Positions 8,995 to 18,557 of a DNA stretch of 64,000 bases are shown piece by piece. The stretch lies in contig NZ_DLNQ01000010.1 in NCBI RefSeq assembly GCF_002479495.1, positions 137,776 through 201,775 of the forward strand. The letters are read 5' to 3'. The DNA is from Brevundimonas sp. UBA7506. GTDB lineage: Bacteria > Pseudomonadota > Alphaproteobacteria > Caulobacterales > Caulobacteraceae. Both the position numbers and the translations under genes were made by a program. How positions within the stretch are numbered: the first letter of the stretch is position 1; every line of letters starts with the position of its first letter. A model generated the notes under the pieces. It did not search any database. It saw only the letters and a program-made list of their open reading frames with translations, and was not told the origin of the DNA.

Positions 8995-10445
8995 GCGAGC
9001 TCTTCCTCAAGTCGGGCGCGATGAAGCGTGAAGTGAAAATCCGCGCCTCCAGCGGCGTTGGCCTCGAACCACAGGCGCCCGCCATGGGCTTCCATTATGG
9101 TCCGCGATATCGAAAGCCCAACCCCCATGCCGGTCCGCTTCGTCGTAATGAAGGGCTCGAACAACTGGGCGGCCACATCGGGATCAATCCCCGCCCCCGT
9201 GTCGGAAACCGTGACCTGAACATGATCCTCATCCAGCGCCGAGGCGGATATGGCCAGGTCTCGTGTCCCGCCGTCCTGCATGGCGTCCATAGCGTTTCGG
9301 ATCAGATTGAGCAGTACCTGCTGGATTTGAACCCTGTCGGCGATGACGAGGTCAGCGGACGGATCGAGGGCGAACCGCACCTGAACGCCGTGTTCGCGCG
9401 CCCCGACCAGCGCCAGTGCGCTGGCCTCCTCGATGAGCGAATGCAGGTTCTCGATCCGCCTTTCAGTCTCTCCCCGGGCGACGAACTCTCGCAGGCGCCG
9501 GATGATCACGCCGGCGCGCAGCGCCTGGTCAGCCGCCCGGTCCACGGCGTCGGAAATGCGATCGGCCGGCGCATTCTCCGCTCGAAGCAGTCGCCCCGCG
9601 CCCTTCAGATAGTTGGTGATGGCGGTCAGCGGCTGGTTCAGCTCATGAGCGAGCGCTGACGCCATTTCGCCCAGCGCCGTCAGACGCGAGACCCGGATCA
9701 GGTCTGCCTGAAGCTCCTGCATCCTGGCCTCAGCCTGTTGGCGTTCCGTCAGATCCCGCACAAACCCGGTGAAGAAACGTCCCTCCTTGGTCCGCATCTC
9801 CCCGACGGCGAGTTCCAGAGGAAAGTCGGACCCGTCCTTGCGACGCCCGACCACGACGCGCCCTACGCCGACGATCCGGCGCTCTCCGGTCCGGTAATAG
9901 CGTTCAAGATAGCTATCGTGCGCTTCGCGATGAGGGGCGGGCATCAACAGGCTGACATTCTGCCCGATGGCTTCAGCCGCAGTCCAGCCGAACAGCCGTT
10001 CTGCAGTGGGGCTGAAGGCTCGCATGGCCCCCTTCTCGTCGATAAGGATCATAGCGTCAGGCACGGTATCCAGAATCAACCGTAGATGGGTCTCGCGCGA
10101 GGAAAGCTCCTTCAGAACCCGTTGGAACCACTCGCCTCCCCAGGTCACGGCGCCCGCGACGACGAGGAAGAGCACGGCTTCCGCAAGATGCGGCTGACCG
10201 TCCCCCAGAAGCAGTCCCGTCGCGACGCCCAAGCTGGCGGCCAAGGCGCCGGGCCAGACGCCGCCCAAGGCTGAGCCCGCCACCACGGCAGGCACAAAGA
10301 CCAGAAAGGACAACCGGACGTCGAAGAGGGACGGCAGACTTGCTCGCGCCCACGCGCCCATGAGGATCAGTATGAGAACCGTGGCGACCGCGAGCCAAGG
10401 CGAAGACGGCCTCACAAGGGGAGAAGACGAATGAAAGACGCGCAT
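8991..10445 (-). CDS. fixL: FixL-like PAS sensor histidine kinase
   Basis: About 484 residues from the ATG at 10445; an in-frame TTG at 10472 is less likely. The N-terminal ~110 residues hold four hydrophobic helices resembling a DUF4118 membrane module. A PAS domain follows, with HDSYLERYYRTG and IVGVGRVVVGRRKDG. Aligned by eye to Bradyrhizobium FixL, the His of HDSY falls on the proximal haem ligand (H200), the Arg of LERY on R206, and the Arg of GVGR on R220, so haem binding is plausible. The kinase core has ALAHELNQPLTAITNYL (phosphoacceptor His) and an HATPase with DTGAGI and TGMGVGLSIS. Heme-based O2 sensing is the family role; sequence alone cannot prove haem is bound. Confidence 0.88.
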   Translation of the reverse strand: MRVFHSSSPLVRPSSPWLAVATVLILILMGAWARASLPSLFDVRLSFLVFVPAVVAGSALGGVWPGALAASLGVATGLLLGDGQPHLAEAVLFLVVAGAVTWGGEWFQRVLKELSSRETHLRLILDTVPDAMILIDEKGAMRAFSPTAERLFGWTAAEAIGQNVSLLMPAPHREAHDSYLERYYRTGERRIVGVGRVVVGRRKDGSDFPLELAVGEMRTKEGRFFTGFVRDLTERQQAEARMQELQADLIRVSRLTALGEMASALAHELNQPLTAITNYLKGAGRLLRAENAPADRISDAVDRAADQALRAGVIIRRLREFVARGETERRIENLHSLIEEASALALVGAREHGVQVRFALDPSADLVIADRVQIQQVLLNLIRNAMDAMQDGGTRDLAISASALDEDHVQVTVSDTGAGIDPDVAAQLFEPFITTKRTGMGVGLSISRTIMEAHGGRLWFEANAAGGADFHFTLHRARLEEELA

Positions 10446-10486
10446 CGTCCGCTTTCTATCCTTGTTCACCAATGGGCCGCGCCTCC

Positions 10487-10502
10487 GGAATTTCCCCTAG
10501 GG
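10487..10502. promoter_or_regulatory. Candidate FixJ/NarL-type operator in the fixL-aox intergenic region
   Basis: The sequence GGAATTTCCCCTAGGG lies between the divergent fixL and alternative-oxidase genes, about 100 bp upstream of the oxidase start. It has partial dyad symmetry and resembles sites bound by FixJ-class regulators (TTTCCC/CTA core). This is a by-eye match to a loosely defined motif and is weak evidence. Confidence 0.25.
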
Positions 10503-10605
10503 TCAAGACCCGGATACCGCGTTCAGGCCGCCCCTTCTACATCGGCCTCATCCTCTTTCGCCGGACGAACCGGCCCGGGACACCCCGGTTTCAAGGACCA
10601 AGGCC

Positions 10606-11295
10606 ATGAGCGCCCCACTCGTCGATCTCTCCGTCCACCACCAGCCCAAGGGACTGTCGGACCGCGTCGCCTTCGGCTTCACCAAGCTGCTGCGCTTCTG
10701 CGCCGATACCTTCTTCGCCAAGCGATACGGACATCGCGCTGTCGTGCTGGAAACGGTCGCGGCCGTGCCCGGCATGGTCGGCGCCACCATCAACCATCTG
10801 AGCTGTCTGCGTCGGATGTGCGACGACCGGGGCTGGATCAAGACCCTGATGGACGAGGCCGAAAATGAACGCATGCACCTGATGACCTTTATCGAGATCT
10901 CGAAGCCGACGCTGTTCGAGCGGTTCGTCATCGTCTCGGTCCAGTGGGTCTTCTACCTTTTCTTCTTTGGTCTCTATCTCGTATCCAACAAGACTGCCCA
11001 CCGGGTGGTCGGCTATTTCGAGGAAGAAGCGGTGATCAGCTACACCCACTACCTCGCCGAAATCGACGAAGGGCGCTCGCCCAATGTACCGGCCCCAGAG
11101 ATCGCCAAACGCTACTGGAGCCTTCCTGACACTGCGACCCTGCGCGACGTCGTCCTCGTCGTTCGCGCGGACGAGGCCCACCACCGGGACGTCAACCACG
11201 GCTACGCCAACGAGCTCGGGGGATTGCCCGTCCAGGCCGTGGCGCCCTGCCCGCCTCACGCTGCTCTGGAGCCGACCTGGAAGACTGCGGCCTGA
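10606..11295 (+). CDS. aox: Alternative (cyanide-insensitive) ubiquinol oxidase
   Basis: A 229-residue di-iron membrane oxidase that passes electrons from ubiquinol straight to oxygen without pumping protons. All iron ligands are visible: E49 in VLETVA, E88 and H91 in NERMHL, a Glu in YFEEEAV (about 140), and E190 and H193 in ADEAHH. Two hydrophobic stretches (about 50-70 and 108-126) form the monotopic membrane face. AOX is common in plant and fungal mitochondria and patchy in bacteria, mostly marine Alphaproteobacteria. It is divergent from fixLJ and followed by flavohaemoglobin, pointing to a role when cytochrome oxidases are poisoned by NO or starved of oxygen (inference). Confidence 0.93.
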   Translation: MSAPLVDLSVHHQPKGLSDRVAFGFTKLLRFCADTFFAKRYGHRAVVLETVAAVPGMVGATINHLSCLRRMCDDRGWIKTLMDEAENERMHLMTFIEISKPTLFERFVIVSVQWVFYLFFFGLYLVSNKTAHRVVGYFEEEAVISYTHYLAEIDEGRSPNVPAPEIAKRYWSLPDTATLRDVVLVVRADEAHHRDVNHGYANELGGLPVQAVAPCPPHAALEPTWKTAA

Positions 11296-11458
11296 AGCCT
11301 CGCCTCTCCGTCGAGCCGTCTGCCCCCTCACATGCGCGGACATCTATGAAGCGCCGCGCGTGTCCTGCCGACCTGACCCGGCTTGGGCACGCCGCCGACA
11401 ATCCTGCGGCCTGAACGACCGCGTTTTCCAGTTTCCAGTTTACCGAGGACACCTACTG

Positions 11459-12667
11459 ATGTCGCAAGCCCTCAGCGAGCGGACGGTCACGATCGTCAAA
11501 GCCACAGTTCCAGCCCTTGAGGCCCATGGCCTGGACATTGTCCGGGAGATGTACGCCCGGATGTTCCAAAATCCGGAAATCCGCGATCTCTTCAATCAAT
11601 CCCACCATGGCGATACTGGCTCCCAGCCCCGGGCGCTCACAGGCGCCATCCTCGCCTATGCCGCCAATATCGACAATCTCGGCGCGCTGACGGCCGCAGT
11701 TGAACGCATTGCGCAGAAACACGTCGGGCTGCAGATCATGCCGGACCATTACCCTCATGTCGCAAGCGCCTTGCTTGGCGCCATCGGCCATGTCCTGGGC
11801 GAGGCTGCGACCGAAGACGTTCTCGCTGCCTGGGGCGAGGCCTACTGGTTCCTCGCGAACATCCTCATCACACGCGAGGCGGCCCTCTACGAGAACCTCG
11901 CCGCCGCCGAAGGCGGATGGAACGGCTGGCGCGCCTTCGAGGTGGCGGAAGTCCAACCCGAGAGTTCGGTCATCACCTCCATCATCCTGCGGCCGGTCGA
12001 TCGCGGACCGGTGCTGGCTCACAAGCCTGGGCAGTACCTCACCTTCTGGCTTGACCTGCCCGGGCACTCGCCGATCAAGCGCAACTATTCGATCTCCTCC
12101 GCGCCGAACGGGGAGACCTATAGGATCTCAGTGAAGCGGGAGCCGCATGGTCTCGCCTCGACCTGGCTCCACGAACACGCCCGGCCCGGCAAAATTCTCA
12201 AGGTCGGCGCGCCGGCGGGCGACTTCTTCTTGCCGGAGGATCCGCAACGACCCATCGTGCTCCTGTCTGGCGGCGTCGGCCTGACCCCCATGGTTTCGAT
12301 GCTGGAGACGCTGGCGGCCCGACAACCGCAAGCCGGGGTTCACTATGTTCACGGCGCGCGCGATGTCGCCTCCCACGCCATGGGCGATCATGTTCGCCGG
12401 CTCGCCGCAGCCATTCCCGCCAGCCGCAACACTGTCTTCTACGAAAGCGTACCGGAGGCCGCGAACCTGGCCGCTCACGAACGGACGGGTCGGATCTCAG
12501 GCGCCTGGCTGGCCTCGGAGACCCCGGTGAACGAGGCCGACTATTACCTGTGCGGCCCCCGCCCCTTCTTGCGGGCTCTGGTCTCCGAGCTGGTCGCCAT
12601 CGGGGTGCCCGCCGATCGCATCCACTATGAGTTCTTCGGCCCTGCCGACGAAGCCCTGGCGGCCTGA
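11459..12667 (+). CDS. hmp: Flavohaemoglobin / nitric oxide dioxygenase
   Basis: A 402-residue protein combining a globin (1-140) and a ferredoxin-NADP reductase module. H88 in AQKHVGL is the proximal haem ligand and Tyr32 in REMYARMF sits at the B10 position. RNYSISSAPN binds FAD, and GGVGLTPMVSMLE plus CGPRPFLRAL bind NAD(P)H; the C-terminal IHYEFFGP is the family tail. It oxidises NO to nitrate with O2 and NADPH. The ATG at 11459 (MSQALSERTV) is the true start; the same frame is open upstream into the oxidase gene but that part is not homologous. It follows aox by 163 bp. No NsrR or NorR site was recognised. Confidence 0.93.
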   Translation: MSQALSERTVTIVKATVPALEAHGLDIVREMYARMFQNPEIRDLFNQSHHGDTGSQPRALTGAILAYAANIDNLGALTAAVERIAQKHVGLQIMPDHYPHVASALLGAIGHVLGEAATEDVLAAWGEAYWFLANILITREAALYENLAAAEGGWNGWRAFEVAEVQPESSVITSIILRPVDRGPVLAHKPGQYLTFWLDLPGHSPIKRNYSISSAPNGETYRISVKREPHGLASTWLHEHARPGKILKVGAPAGDFFLPEDPQRPIVLLSGGVGLTPMVSMLETLAARQPQAGVHYVHGARDVASHAMGDHVRRLAAAIPASRNTVFYESVPEAANLAAHERTGRISGAWLASETPVNEADYYLCGPRPFLRALVSELVAIGVPADRIHYEFFGPADEALAA

Positions 12668-12769
12668 GGGCCGCCCTCTCATGGTCTGCCGATGTCAGAC
12701 GTCCTCGATCCGGCGTGTCAGTCGTCCGATCACCGGCGCCATGAATCGGAGCAGGCGCCCAAACACCTC

Positions 12770-12958
12770 AAGGGCCGCGCCATCGCCGTGGCCATTGTCG
12801 GCACGCCACTGGCTCTTTCGATCCGCATTCCCGTCGGCACGATGGTCAGCGGCGTGATCGGCCGGCGAGCCGCCTTTCTGGTGTTGATCGGCCTCAGCCC
12901 GCTGCTCGCACTGATCGGTTGCGTGATCTTTCTGAATCGGAAGGCAGGTTTCGCCTAA
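12770..12958 (+). pseudogene. MFS transporter fragment
   Basis: About 62 residues beginning KGRAIAVAIVGTPLALSIRI and continuing VGTMVSGVIGRRAAFLVLIG match the region around helices 4-5 of drug/arabinose-type MFS exporters (the GRAIAVA-x-x-GTPLAL motif). A full transporter needs about 390 residues, and no continuation is seen on either side. The open frame extends back to an ATG at 12692 but encodes unrelated sequence. It is probably a remnant left by deletion. Confidence 0.6.
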
Positions 12959-13217
12959 AAGCACATTCGATTGAGTTCCGGATGCGCCTTGAGCCATCAT
13001 TGGCGCGCGGCCCAAAATGAGGACTCTTGGCAGCCGCATGAAAAACAGTCTGAGAGTCGCACCACCTCGGACTCTATAGATAAGTCATGAATGAAGGCGC
13101 GCTAGCGACCTGTGAATTCACGATATTTGCGGGTCAGATCGCCGCAGATCAGCCTATAGTTCTAATGCGGTCCGTTCTCTAGGCTAGCAACGCCCCGCAA
13201 CAGGAACTCCGTCACGC

Positions 13218-16133
13218 ATGCCCCATACCCTGCTGCTGCTCATTCCGTTCGGGGCGCCCTTTGTGGCGGCAATGATGGCGATCTTTCTGCCGTCACGCGC
13301 CCGGAACGCCGCAGCAGCACTGGCCTGGCTGACGTCTCTGGCGGGCCTGCTCTGCCTGGTGGCCCTTTTCCCCGCCGTCGCCAGCGGAGAGTCTGTGCGC
13401 TGGTCCACGCCCTGGATGCCCACGTTCGGCGTCCACTTCACCCTGCGGATGGATGGTCTGGCATGGCTGTTCGCAATCATGGTGCAGGGCATCGGCGCCC
13501 TCGTGGTGCTCTACGCCCGCTACTACATGTCGGCCGACGATCCGGTCCCGCGCTTCTTCGCCTTCCTGCTGGCCTTCATGGGCGCGATGACCGGCATGGT
13601 CATGGCCGGCGACCTGATCCAGTTGGCCGTCTTCTGGGAGCTAACCAGCCTCTTTTCCTTCCTGCTGATCGGCTATTGGCACCATAGCGCGTCGGCCCGC
13701 GACGGGGCGCGGATGGCGCTGACCGTTACGGCGGCGGGCGGCTTGTGCCTGCTGGCCGGGGTCGTTGTGCTGGGCCGCATCGTCGGCAGTTTCGATCTGG
13801 ACGCGGTGCTGGCGTCGGGCGAGATCATCAAGAACAGCCCCTGGTATCTGACCGCCCTGCTTCTGATCCTGGCGGGCGCCCTGACCAAGAGCGCGCAATT
13901 CCCGTTCCACTTCTGGCTGCCCCGCGCCATGGCCGCTCCGACCCCGGTCAGCGCCTATCTGCATTCGGCGACCATGGTGAAGGCGGGCGTCTTTCTGATG
14001 ATCCGCCTGTGGCCGGTGCTGGCGGGAACCGACGCCTGGTATGTCATCGTCAGCACTGCGGGGATTGCGACCCTGTTGTTCGGGGCCTGGAACGCCGTCT
14101 TCCAGAACGACCTCAAGGGCCTGCTGGCCTATTCCACCATAAGCCATCTCGGGCTGATCACCCTGTTGCTGGGGCTGGGCAGTCCGCTGGCGGCCGTGGC
14201 GGCCATCTTCCACACGGTCAACCACGCCACTTTCAAGGCCTCCCTGTTCATGGCCGCAGGGGTCATCGACCACGAGACCGGCACGCGCGACATGCGCAAG
14301 CTCAGCGGTCTCAGGCGGTCCATGCCGGTCACGGCGGCCCTGGCCATCGTCGCCGCCGCCGCGATGGCCGGGGTGCCCCTGCTGAACGGCTTTCTGTCCA
14401 AGGAGATGTTCCTGGCCGAGGCGATCGCCCATACCGGCGGGCGCCACCTGAACCTGGCCTTGCCGGTTCTGGCCACGGTCGCCAGCCTTCTGAGCGTGCT
14501 CTATTCGGTGCGCTTCATTCACCAGACCTTCTTTGGCCCGCCGCCCGTCGATCTGCCCGAGACCCCGCATGAGCCGCCGCGCTGGATGCGCTTCCCGATC
14601 GAGGTTCTGGTGGGCCTGTGCATCATCGTCGGCGTTCTTCCGGCCATCACCATCGGCCCGGTTCTGGCCGTCGCCGTCCGTTCGGTGCTGGGCGAAAACG
14701 TCCCCTATTACAGTCTGGCGGTCTGGCACGGCTTCAACCTGCCGCTGGTGATGAGCGCCATCGCCTTGATCGGCGGCGTCGTGGCCTACAGGCTGCTGGG
14801 TCCGCGCATCAACGCCAGCGAGCGCCCCTGGGTGGTCGGACGTTTCAACGGCGCCCGCGCCTATGACCGGGTCATGCGCGCCTTCAAGGGCGGCGCCGAG
14901 TGGATCGTGCGTCGCCTCGGCGCCACACGACAGCAGGCGCGCCTGCGGGCCATCATCCTGACCTGTATGCTGGCGGCGGCGCTGGCCAGCGGCATGGCGG
15001 GCCTCGGCTTTGATGAGGCCGGGCTGACGGTTCATCGTCCCGGCTTGGGCTTCACCCTGTTGTGGATCATCGGCGGCGCTTGCGCGATCGCCGCCGCTTG
15101 GCAGGCCAAGTATCACCGTCTGGCCGCCGTGGTCCTGGTCGGAGGGGCCGGCCTGGTCAGTTGCCTGACCTTCGTCTGGTTCTCGGCCCCCGACCTGGCC
15201 ACGACCCAGATGCTGGTCGAGATCGTCACTACCGTCCTGCTGTTGCTCGGCCTGCGCTGGCTGCCCAAACGCCTACCCGACCTCGCTTCGCCCAAACAGG
15301 AAGCCAAGGCCCGCTGGCGGCGTGTGACGGACCTCGTCATCGCGATCATCGCCGGCGCCGGCGTGGCCCTGGTCGCCTTCGCCGTCATGACCCGGCCGTC
15401 GGCGTCGCCGCTGGCTCGCTACTTCCTGGATCACGCCTATTCCGAAGGCGGCGGGCGCAATGTGGTGAACGTGCTGCTGGTGGACTTCCGAGCCTTCGAC
15501 ACCCTGGGTGAGATCACGGTCCTGGGCATCGTCGGACTGACGATCTGGGCCCTGCTGCGGCGTTTCCGTCCGGCGTCGGACAGTCTCGGCCATACCGAGC
15601 AGAAGCAGCACCAGGACCACAGCGATGATCGCCGCGAGGATCGCGAGCTGGGGGACACCCTATCCGAGACCATGCTGATCCCGCGCGTGGTGATGCGCTG
15701 GCTCTTCCCCTTCATCATCCTGCTGGCGCTGCATCTCTTCCTGCGCGGGCATGACCTGCCCGGCGGCGGCTTCGCGGCGGGGGTGGCGCTGTCGATCGCC
15801 TTCATCCTGCAATACATGGCCTCGGGCGCCCGCTGGGTTGAGGAACGGCTGGAGATTCGGCCCCTGGTCTGGATCGGCGGGGGGCTGCTGATCGCGGCCC
15901 TGTCGGGGGTCGCGTCCAGGCTGTTCGGCTATCCGCTGCTGACCTCCTGGTTCACCTATGTCGACCTGCCGCTGATCGGCAAGACGCCGCTGGCGTCCGC
16001 GGTCGTGTTCGACGCAGGCGTGGCCCTGCTGGTGGTGGGGGCGACGGTCCTTATGCTGGTCGCCATCGCTCACCAGTCCCTCCGCAAACCGCGCGCCGTC
16101 TCGCCCGCGACCACTGATGAGGAGAGCGTCTGA
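13218..16133 (+). CDS. mnhA: Na+(K+)/H+ antiporter subunit A, fused MnhA-MnhB (PhaAB type)
   Basis: This 971-residue inner-membrane protein is the large subunit of the seven-gene Mrp/Mnh/Pha antiporter. Residues ~1-480 are a NuoL/complex-I-like half-channel: VFWELTSLFSFLLIGYWHH holds the conserved Glu, TKSAQFPFHFWLPRAMAAPTPVSAYLHSATMVKAG holds the conserved Lys and His. Residues ~480-780 are the MnhA C-terminal and MbhE-like part. From ~820 the MnhB domain follows (GHDLPGGGFAAGVALS). Fusion of A and B is typical of group-2 Pha/Mrp loci in rhizobia and relatives. It heads an operon with tight overlaps. The 259-bp gap upstream contains a perfect palindrome GTGAATTCAC at 13112-13121, a possible operator. 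Confidence 0.93.
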   Translation: MPHTLLLLIPFGAPFVAAMMAIFLPSRARNAAAALAWLTSLAGLLCLVALFPAVASGESVRWSTPWMPTFGVHFTLRMDGLAWLFAIMVQGIGALVVLYARYYMSADDPVPRFFAFLLAFMGAMTGMVMAGDLIQLAVFWELTSLFSFLLIGYWHHSASARDGARMALTVTAAGGLCLLAGVVVLGRIVGSFDLDAVLASGEIIKNSPWYLTALLLILAGALTKSAQFPFHFWLPRAMAAPTPVSAYLHSATMVKAGVFLMIRLWPVLAGTDAWYVIVSTAGIATLLFGAWNAVFQNDLKGLLAYSTISHLGLITLLLGLGSPLAAVAAIFHTVNHATFKASLFMAAGVIDHETGTRDMRKLSGLRRSMPVTAALAIVAAAAMAGVPLLNGFLSKEMFLAEAIAHTGGRHLNLALPVLATVASLLSVLYSVRFIHQTFFGPPPVDLPETPHEPPRWMRFPIEVLVGLCIIVGVLPAITIGPVLAVAVRSVLGENVPYYSLAVWHGFNLPLVMSAIALIGGVVAYRLLGPRINASERPWVVGRFNGARAYDRVMRAFKGGAEWIVRRLGATRQQARLRAIILTCMLAAALASGMAGLGFDEAGLTVHRPGLGFTLLWIIGGACAIAAAWQAKYHRLAAVVLVGGAGLVSCLTFVWFSAPDLATTQMLVEIVTTVLLLLGLRWLPKRLPDLASPKQEAKARWRRVTDLVIAIIAGAGVALVAFAVMTRPSASPLARYFLDHAYSEGGGRNVVNVLLVDFRAFDTLGEITVLGIVGLTIWALLRRFRPASDSLGHTEQKQHQDHSDDRREDRELGDTLSETMLIPRVVMRWLFPFIILLALHLFLRGHDLPGGGFAAGVALSIAFILQYMASGARWVEERLEIRPLVWIGGGLLIAALSGVASRLFGYPLLTSWFTYVDLPLIGKTPLASAVVFDAGVALLVVGATVLMLVAIAHQSLRKPRAVSPATTDEESV

Positions 16134-16477
16134 TGGAACTGGTCCTCGCTCTCGGCATAGGCGTGCTGACCGCCGCCGGCGTCTGGCTGCTGCTGCGCCC
16201 GCGCACCTTCCAGGTCATCATCGGCCTGTCCCTGCTCGGCTATGCGGTCAATCTGTTCATCTTCGCCATGGGTCGCCTGCGCGCGGGCGCGCCGCCTGTG
16301 CTGAAGGGCGAAGGGCCGGTTGATCCCGCCGCCTATGCCGACCCCGTACCCCAGGCCCTGGTCCTGACCGCCATCGTCATCAGCTTCGCCCTGACCGCCC
16401 TGTTCCTGGTGGTGCTGCTGACCAGCCGGGGCATCACCGGAAGCGATCACATCGACGGACGGGAGCCGGGCGAATGA
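16133..16477 (+). CDS. mnhC: Antiporter subunit C (MnhC)
   Basis: A 114-residue protein with three membrane helices, homologous to NuoK: LVLALGIGVLTAAGVWLLL, IIGLSLLGYAVNLFIFAMG (conserved Gly-Tyr-x-x-Asn) and a third helix starting VLTAIVISFALTALFLVVLL. The conserved PxPQALVLTAIVI stretch is present. The start overlaps the mnhA stop by one base (TGATG), and the end overlaps mnhD by 4 bp, so translation is coupled. Confidence 0.92.
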   Translation: MELVLALGIGVLTAAGVWLLLRPRTFQVIIGLSLLGYAVNLFIFAMGRLRAGAPPVLKGEGPVDPAAYADPVPQALVLTAIVISFALTALFLVVLLTSRGITGSDHIDGREPGE

Positions 16478-18069
16478 CCGACTGGCAGGACCACCTCATC
16501 GTCGCGCCCGTCGTCCTGCCGCTGATCGCGGCGGCGGCCATGCTGCTGCTCAAGGAGCAACGCTATGGGTTGAAGGCCTTGATCAGCCTGCTGTGCTTGG
16601 TCGCTCTGGTCGGCGTGGCCTATGCCCTGCTGCACGAAGCAGCCGTCGGCGGTCCCGCGGGCGACGACACGGCCCGCATCTACAACCTCGGCGCCTGGGC
16701 CGCTCCCTTCGGCATCACCTTGGTGGCGGATCGGCTTTCGACCCTGATGCTGGCGCTGACAGCCACGCTGGCGGCCGGCGGCTTGCTGTTCTCCTACGCC
16801 CGCTGGGACCGGGCCGGACCGCGCTTCCACGCCCTGTACCTGCTGCTGGTCATGGGGGTGAACGGAGCCGTTCTGACAGGGGACCTGTTCAACCTGTTCG
16901 TCTTCTTCGAGGTCATGCTGGCCGCCTCCTACGGCCTTCTGCTGCATGGGTCGGGCGAAAAGCGGGTGCGGGCCGGACTGGGCTATGTCGCCATCAACCT
17001 GACGGCGTCGCTGTTCTTCCTGATCGGGGTCAGCCTGATCTACGGCGTGACCGGTGCGCTCAACATGGCGGACATCGCCAGCAAGGTCGCCGCCATCCCG
17101 GACCATGACCGCGCCCTGTTCCATATCGGCTGCGCCATCCTGGGCGTGGCCTTCCTGGTCAAGGCGGCGGCCTGGCCGCTCGGCTTCTGGCTCCCGGGAG
17201 CCTATGCCGCCGCCAGCGCCCCGGTCGCAGCGGTCTTCGCCATCCTCAGCAAGGTCGGGGTCTATGTCATCCTGCGCCTGGCCGCCCTGCTGTTCGGCGC
17301 CGACGCCGGCGCCTCGGCCGGGTTCGGCAATATCTGGCTTCTGGTGGCGGGCGCGGCCACGGTCGTCTTCGGCGCCGCCGGCATGGTGGCGGCGCGACGC
17401 CTTGAAGGGGCGGCTGGTTATGCCGTCATGGTCTCCTCCGGCACGGTCCTGGCCATAGCGGGGACGGCTGTGCCCGACGCGGTCGGCGGCGCGCTCTTCT
17501 ACATGGCGGCCTCCACCCTGGCGGCTGGGACCCTGTTCCTGATCGCCGAGATTCTTGCGCGCGGCGAGGACGTGGCGGCGTCGCCCCAGGATGCGGTCTT
17601 CGACGACGAATATGACGACCCCTTCGCCGCCGACGACGTGCAAGAGGTCGGGCGTGTCCTGCCGGCCTCGACCGCCTTCCTCGGCGGGGCCTTCATCCTA
17701 GCCGCCCTGGTGACCGTCAGCCTGCCGCCCCTTGCCGGTTTCGCGGGCAAGCTGGGCATCTTCGTCGCCCTCTTGTCCGGCGACGGCGCCCTGTCGCCCG
17801 CCAGCTGGGCCCTGGTCGGGGTGCTGACCCTATCCAGTTTCGCCGCCCTGATCGCCCTGACGCGGTTCGGCGTTGCGGGCTTCTGGCGCGAGGACGCCGT
17901 GGCGCCGAAGGTCCGCAGTCCCGAGTTCCTGGCCATCGGCGGCCTGGTCCTGTGCTGTCTGTGGTTGAGCGCCGGGGCCGCCGCCGGACTGACCTATGCC
18001 GAGAAGACCGGCGAATGGCTGGCTTCGCCCAAGGCCTATATCAGCGCCGTGTTGGGAGACGCCGCATGA
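16474..18069 (+). CDS. mnhD: Antiporter subunit D (MnhD)
   Basis: A 531-residue NuoM/NuoN-like proton-channel subunit with about 14 hydrophobic helices. FNLFVFFEVMLAASYGLL contains the conserved Glu of helix 5, and AFLVKAAAWPLGFWLPGAY with APVAAVFAILSKVGVY holds the conserved lysines of the antiporter half-channel. An acidic loop near residue 365-390 (FDDEYDDPFAADDV) is longer than in many homologues. The ATG at 16474 overlaps the mnhC stop, and the stop overlaps mnhE (ATGA). Confidence 0.93.
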   Translation: MTDWQDHLIVAPVVLPLIAAAAMLLLKEQRYGLKALISLLCLVALVGVAYALLHEAAVGGPAGDDTARIYNLGAWAAPFGITLVADRLSTLMLALTATLAAGGLLFSYARWDRAGPRFHALYLLLVMGVNGAVLTGDLFNLFVFFEVMLAASYGLLLHGSGEKRVRAGLGYVAINLTASLFFLIGVSLIYGVTGALNMADIASKVAAIPDHDRALFHIGCAILGVAFLVKAAAWPLGFWLPGAYAAASAPVAAVFAILSKVGVYVILRLAALLFGADAGASAGFGNIWLLVAGAATVVFGAAGMVAARRLEGAAGYAVMVSSGTVLAIAGTAVPDAVGGALFYMAASTLAAGTLFLIAEILARGEDVAASPQDAVFDDEYDDPFAADDVQEVGRVLPASTAFLGGAFILAALVTVSLPPLAGFAGKLGIFVALLSGDGALSPASWALVGVLTLSSFAALIALTRFGVAGFWREDAVAPKVRSPEFLAIGGLVLCCLWLSAGAAAGLTYAEKTGEWLASPKAYISAVLGDAA

Positions 18070-18557
18070 TCCGCGCCCTCCTGCCCCACCCCCTGTTGGC
18101 CCTGGGGCTGTTTGCCAGCTGGCTTGTGCTGAGCGGGCCCATTTCGGCGGGCGACGTCCTTGTCGCCCTGATCGCCGCTCTGGCCATACCCCAGGTCATG
18201 CGACGGCTGGAGCCCGACCGATCCGGAGTCCGCTCGCCGGGCGCCATCCTGCGGTTGGCCGGCTATGTCGCCGTCGATGTCGTGCGCTCCAACTACGCCG
18301 TGGCCATCATCATCATGGGGCGGCGCAGACGTCAGCGTGTTTCCGGCTTCATCCATGTGCCGCTGGACCTGCGCAACCGTTACGGCCTGGCGGTGCTCGC
18401 CATCATCGTGACCAGCACGCCCGGCACCCTGTGGGTCCAATATGACCGGCCATCGGGGCGCCTGCTGCTGCACGTCCTCGACCTGGTCGAGGAGCAAGAC
18501 TGGATCGACCTGATCAAGGGTCGTTATGAGCGCCTGCTGTTGGAGATCTTCCCATGA
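18066..18557 (+). CDS. mnhE: Antiporter subunit E (MnhE)
   Basis: A 163-residue membrane subunit beginning MIRALLPHPLLALGLFASWL at the ATG that overlaps the mnhD stop. The MnhE signature NYAVAIIIMG (about residue 80) and VTSTPGTLWVQYD (about residue 118) is present, with a soluble C-terminal tail carrying HVLDLVEEQDWIDLIK. This start fits family length and coupling; the frame remains open further upstream inside mnhD but that part is not homologous. Confidence 0.9.
   Translation: MIRALLPHPLLALGLFASWLVLSGPISAGDVLVALIAALAIPQVMRRLEPDRSGVRSPGAILRLAGYVAVDVVRSNYAVAIIIMGRRRRQRVSGFIHVPLDLRNRYGLAVLAIIVTSTPGTLWVQYDRPSGRLLLHVLDLVEEQDWIDLIKGRYERLLLEIFP

Noticed and set aside
8991..10445. Idea that the FixL-like PAS domain has lost its haem ligand
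   Set aside because: Counting from HDSY, the residues align so that His, the following Arg, and the GVGR Arg all match the Bradyrhizobium FixL haem pocket; only the H214 equivalent is Arg.
13641..15116. 491-codon minus-strand frame opposite mnhA
   Set aside because: Composition of Gln/Arg/His/Gly only; mnhA on the other strand has clear transmembrane and catalytic motifs.
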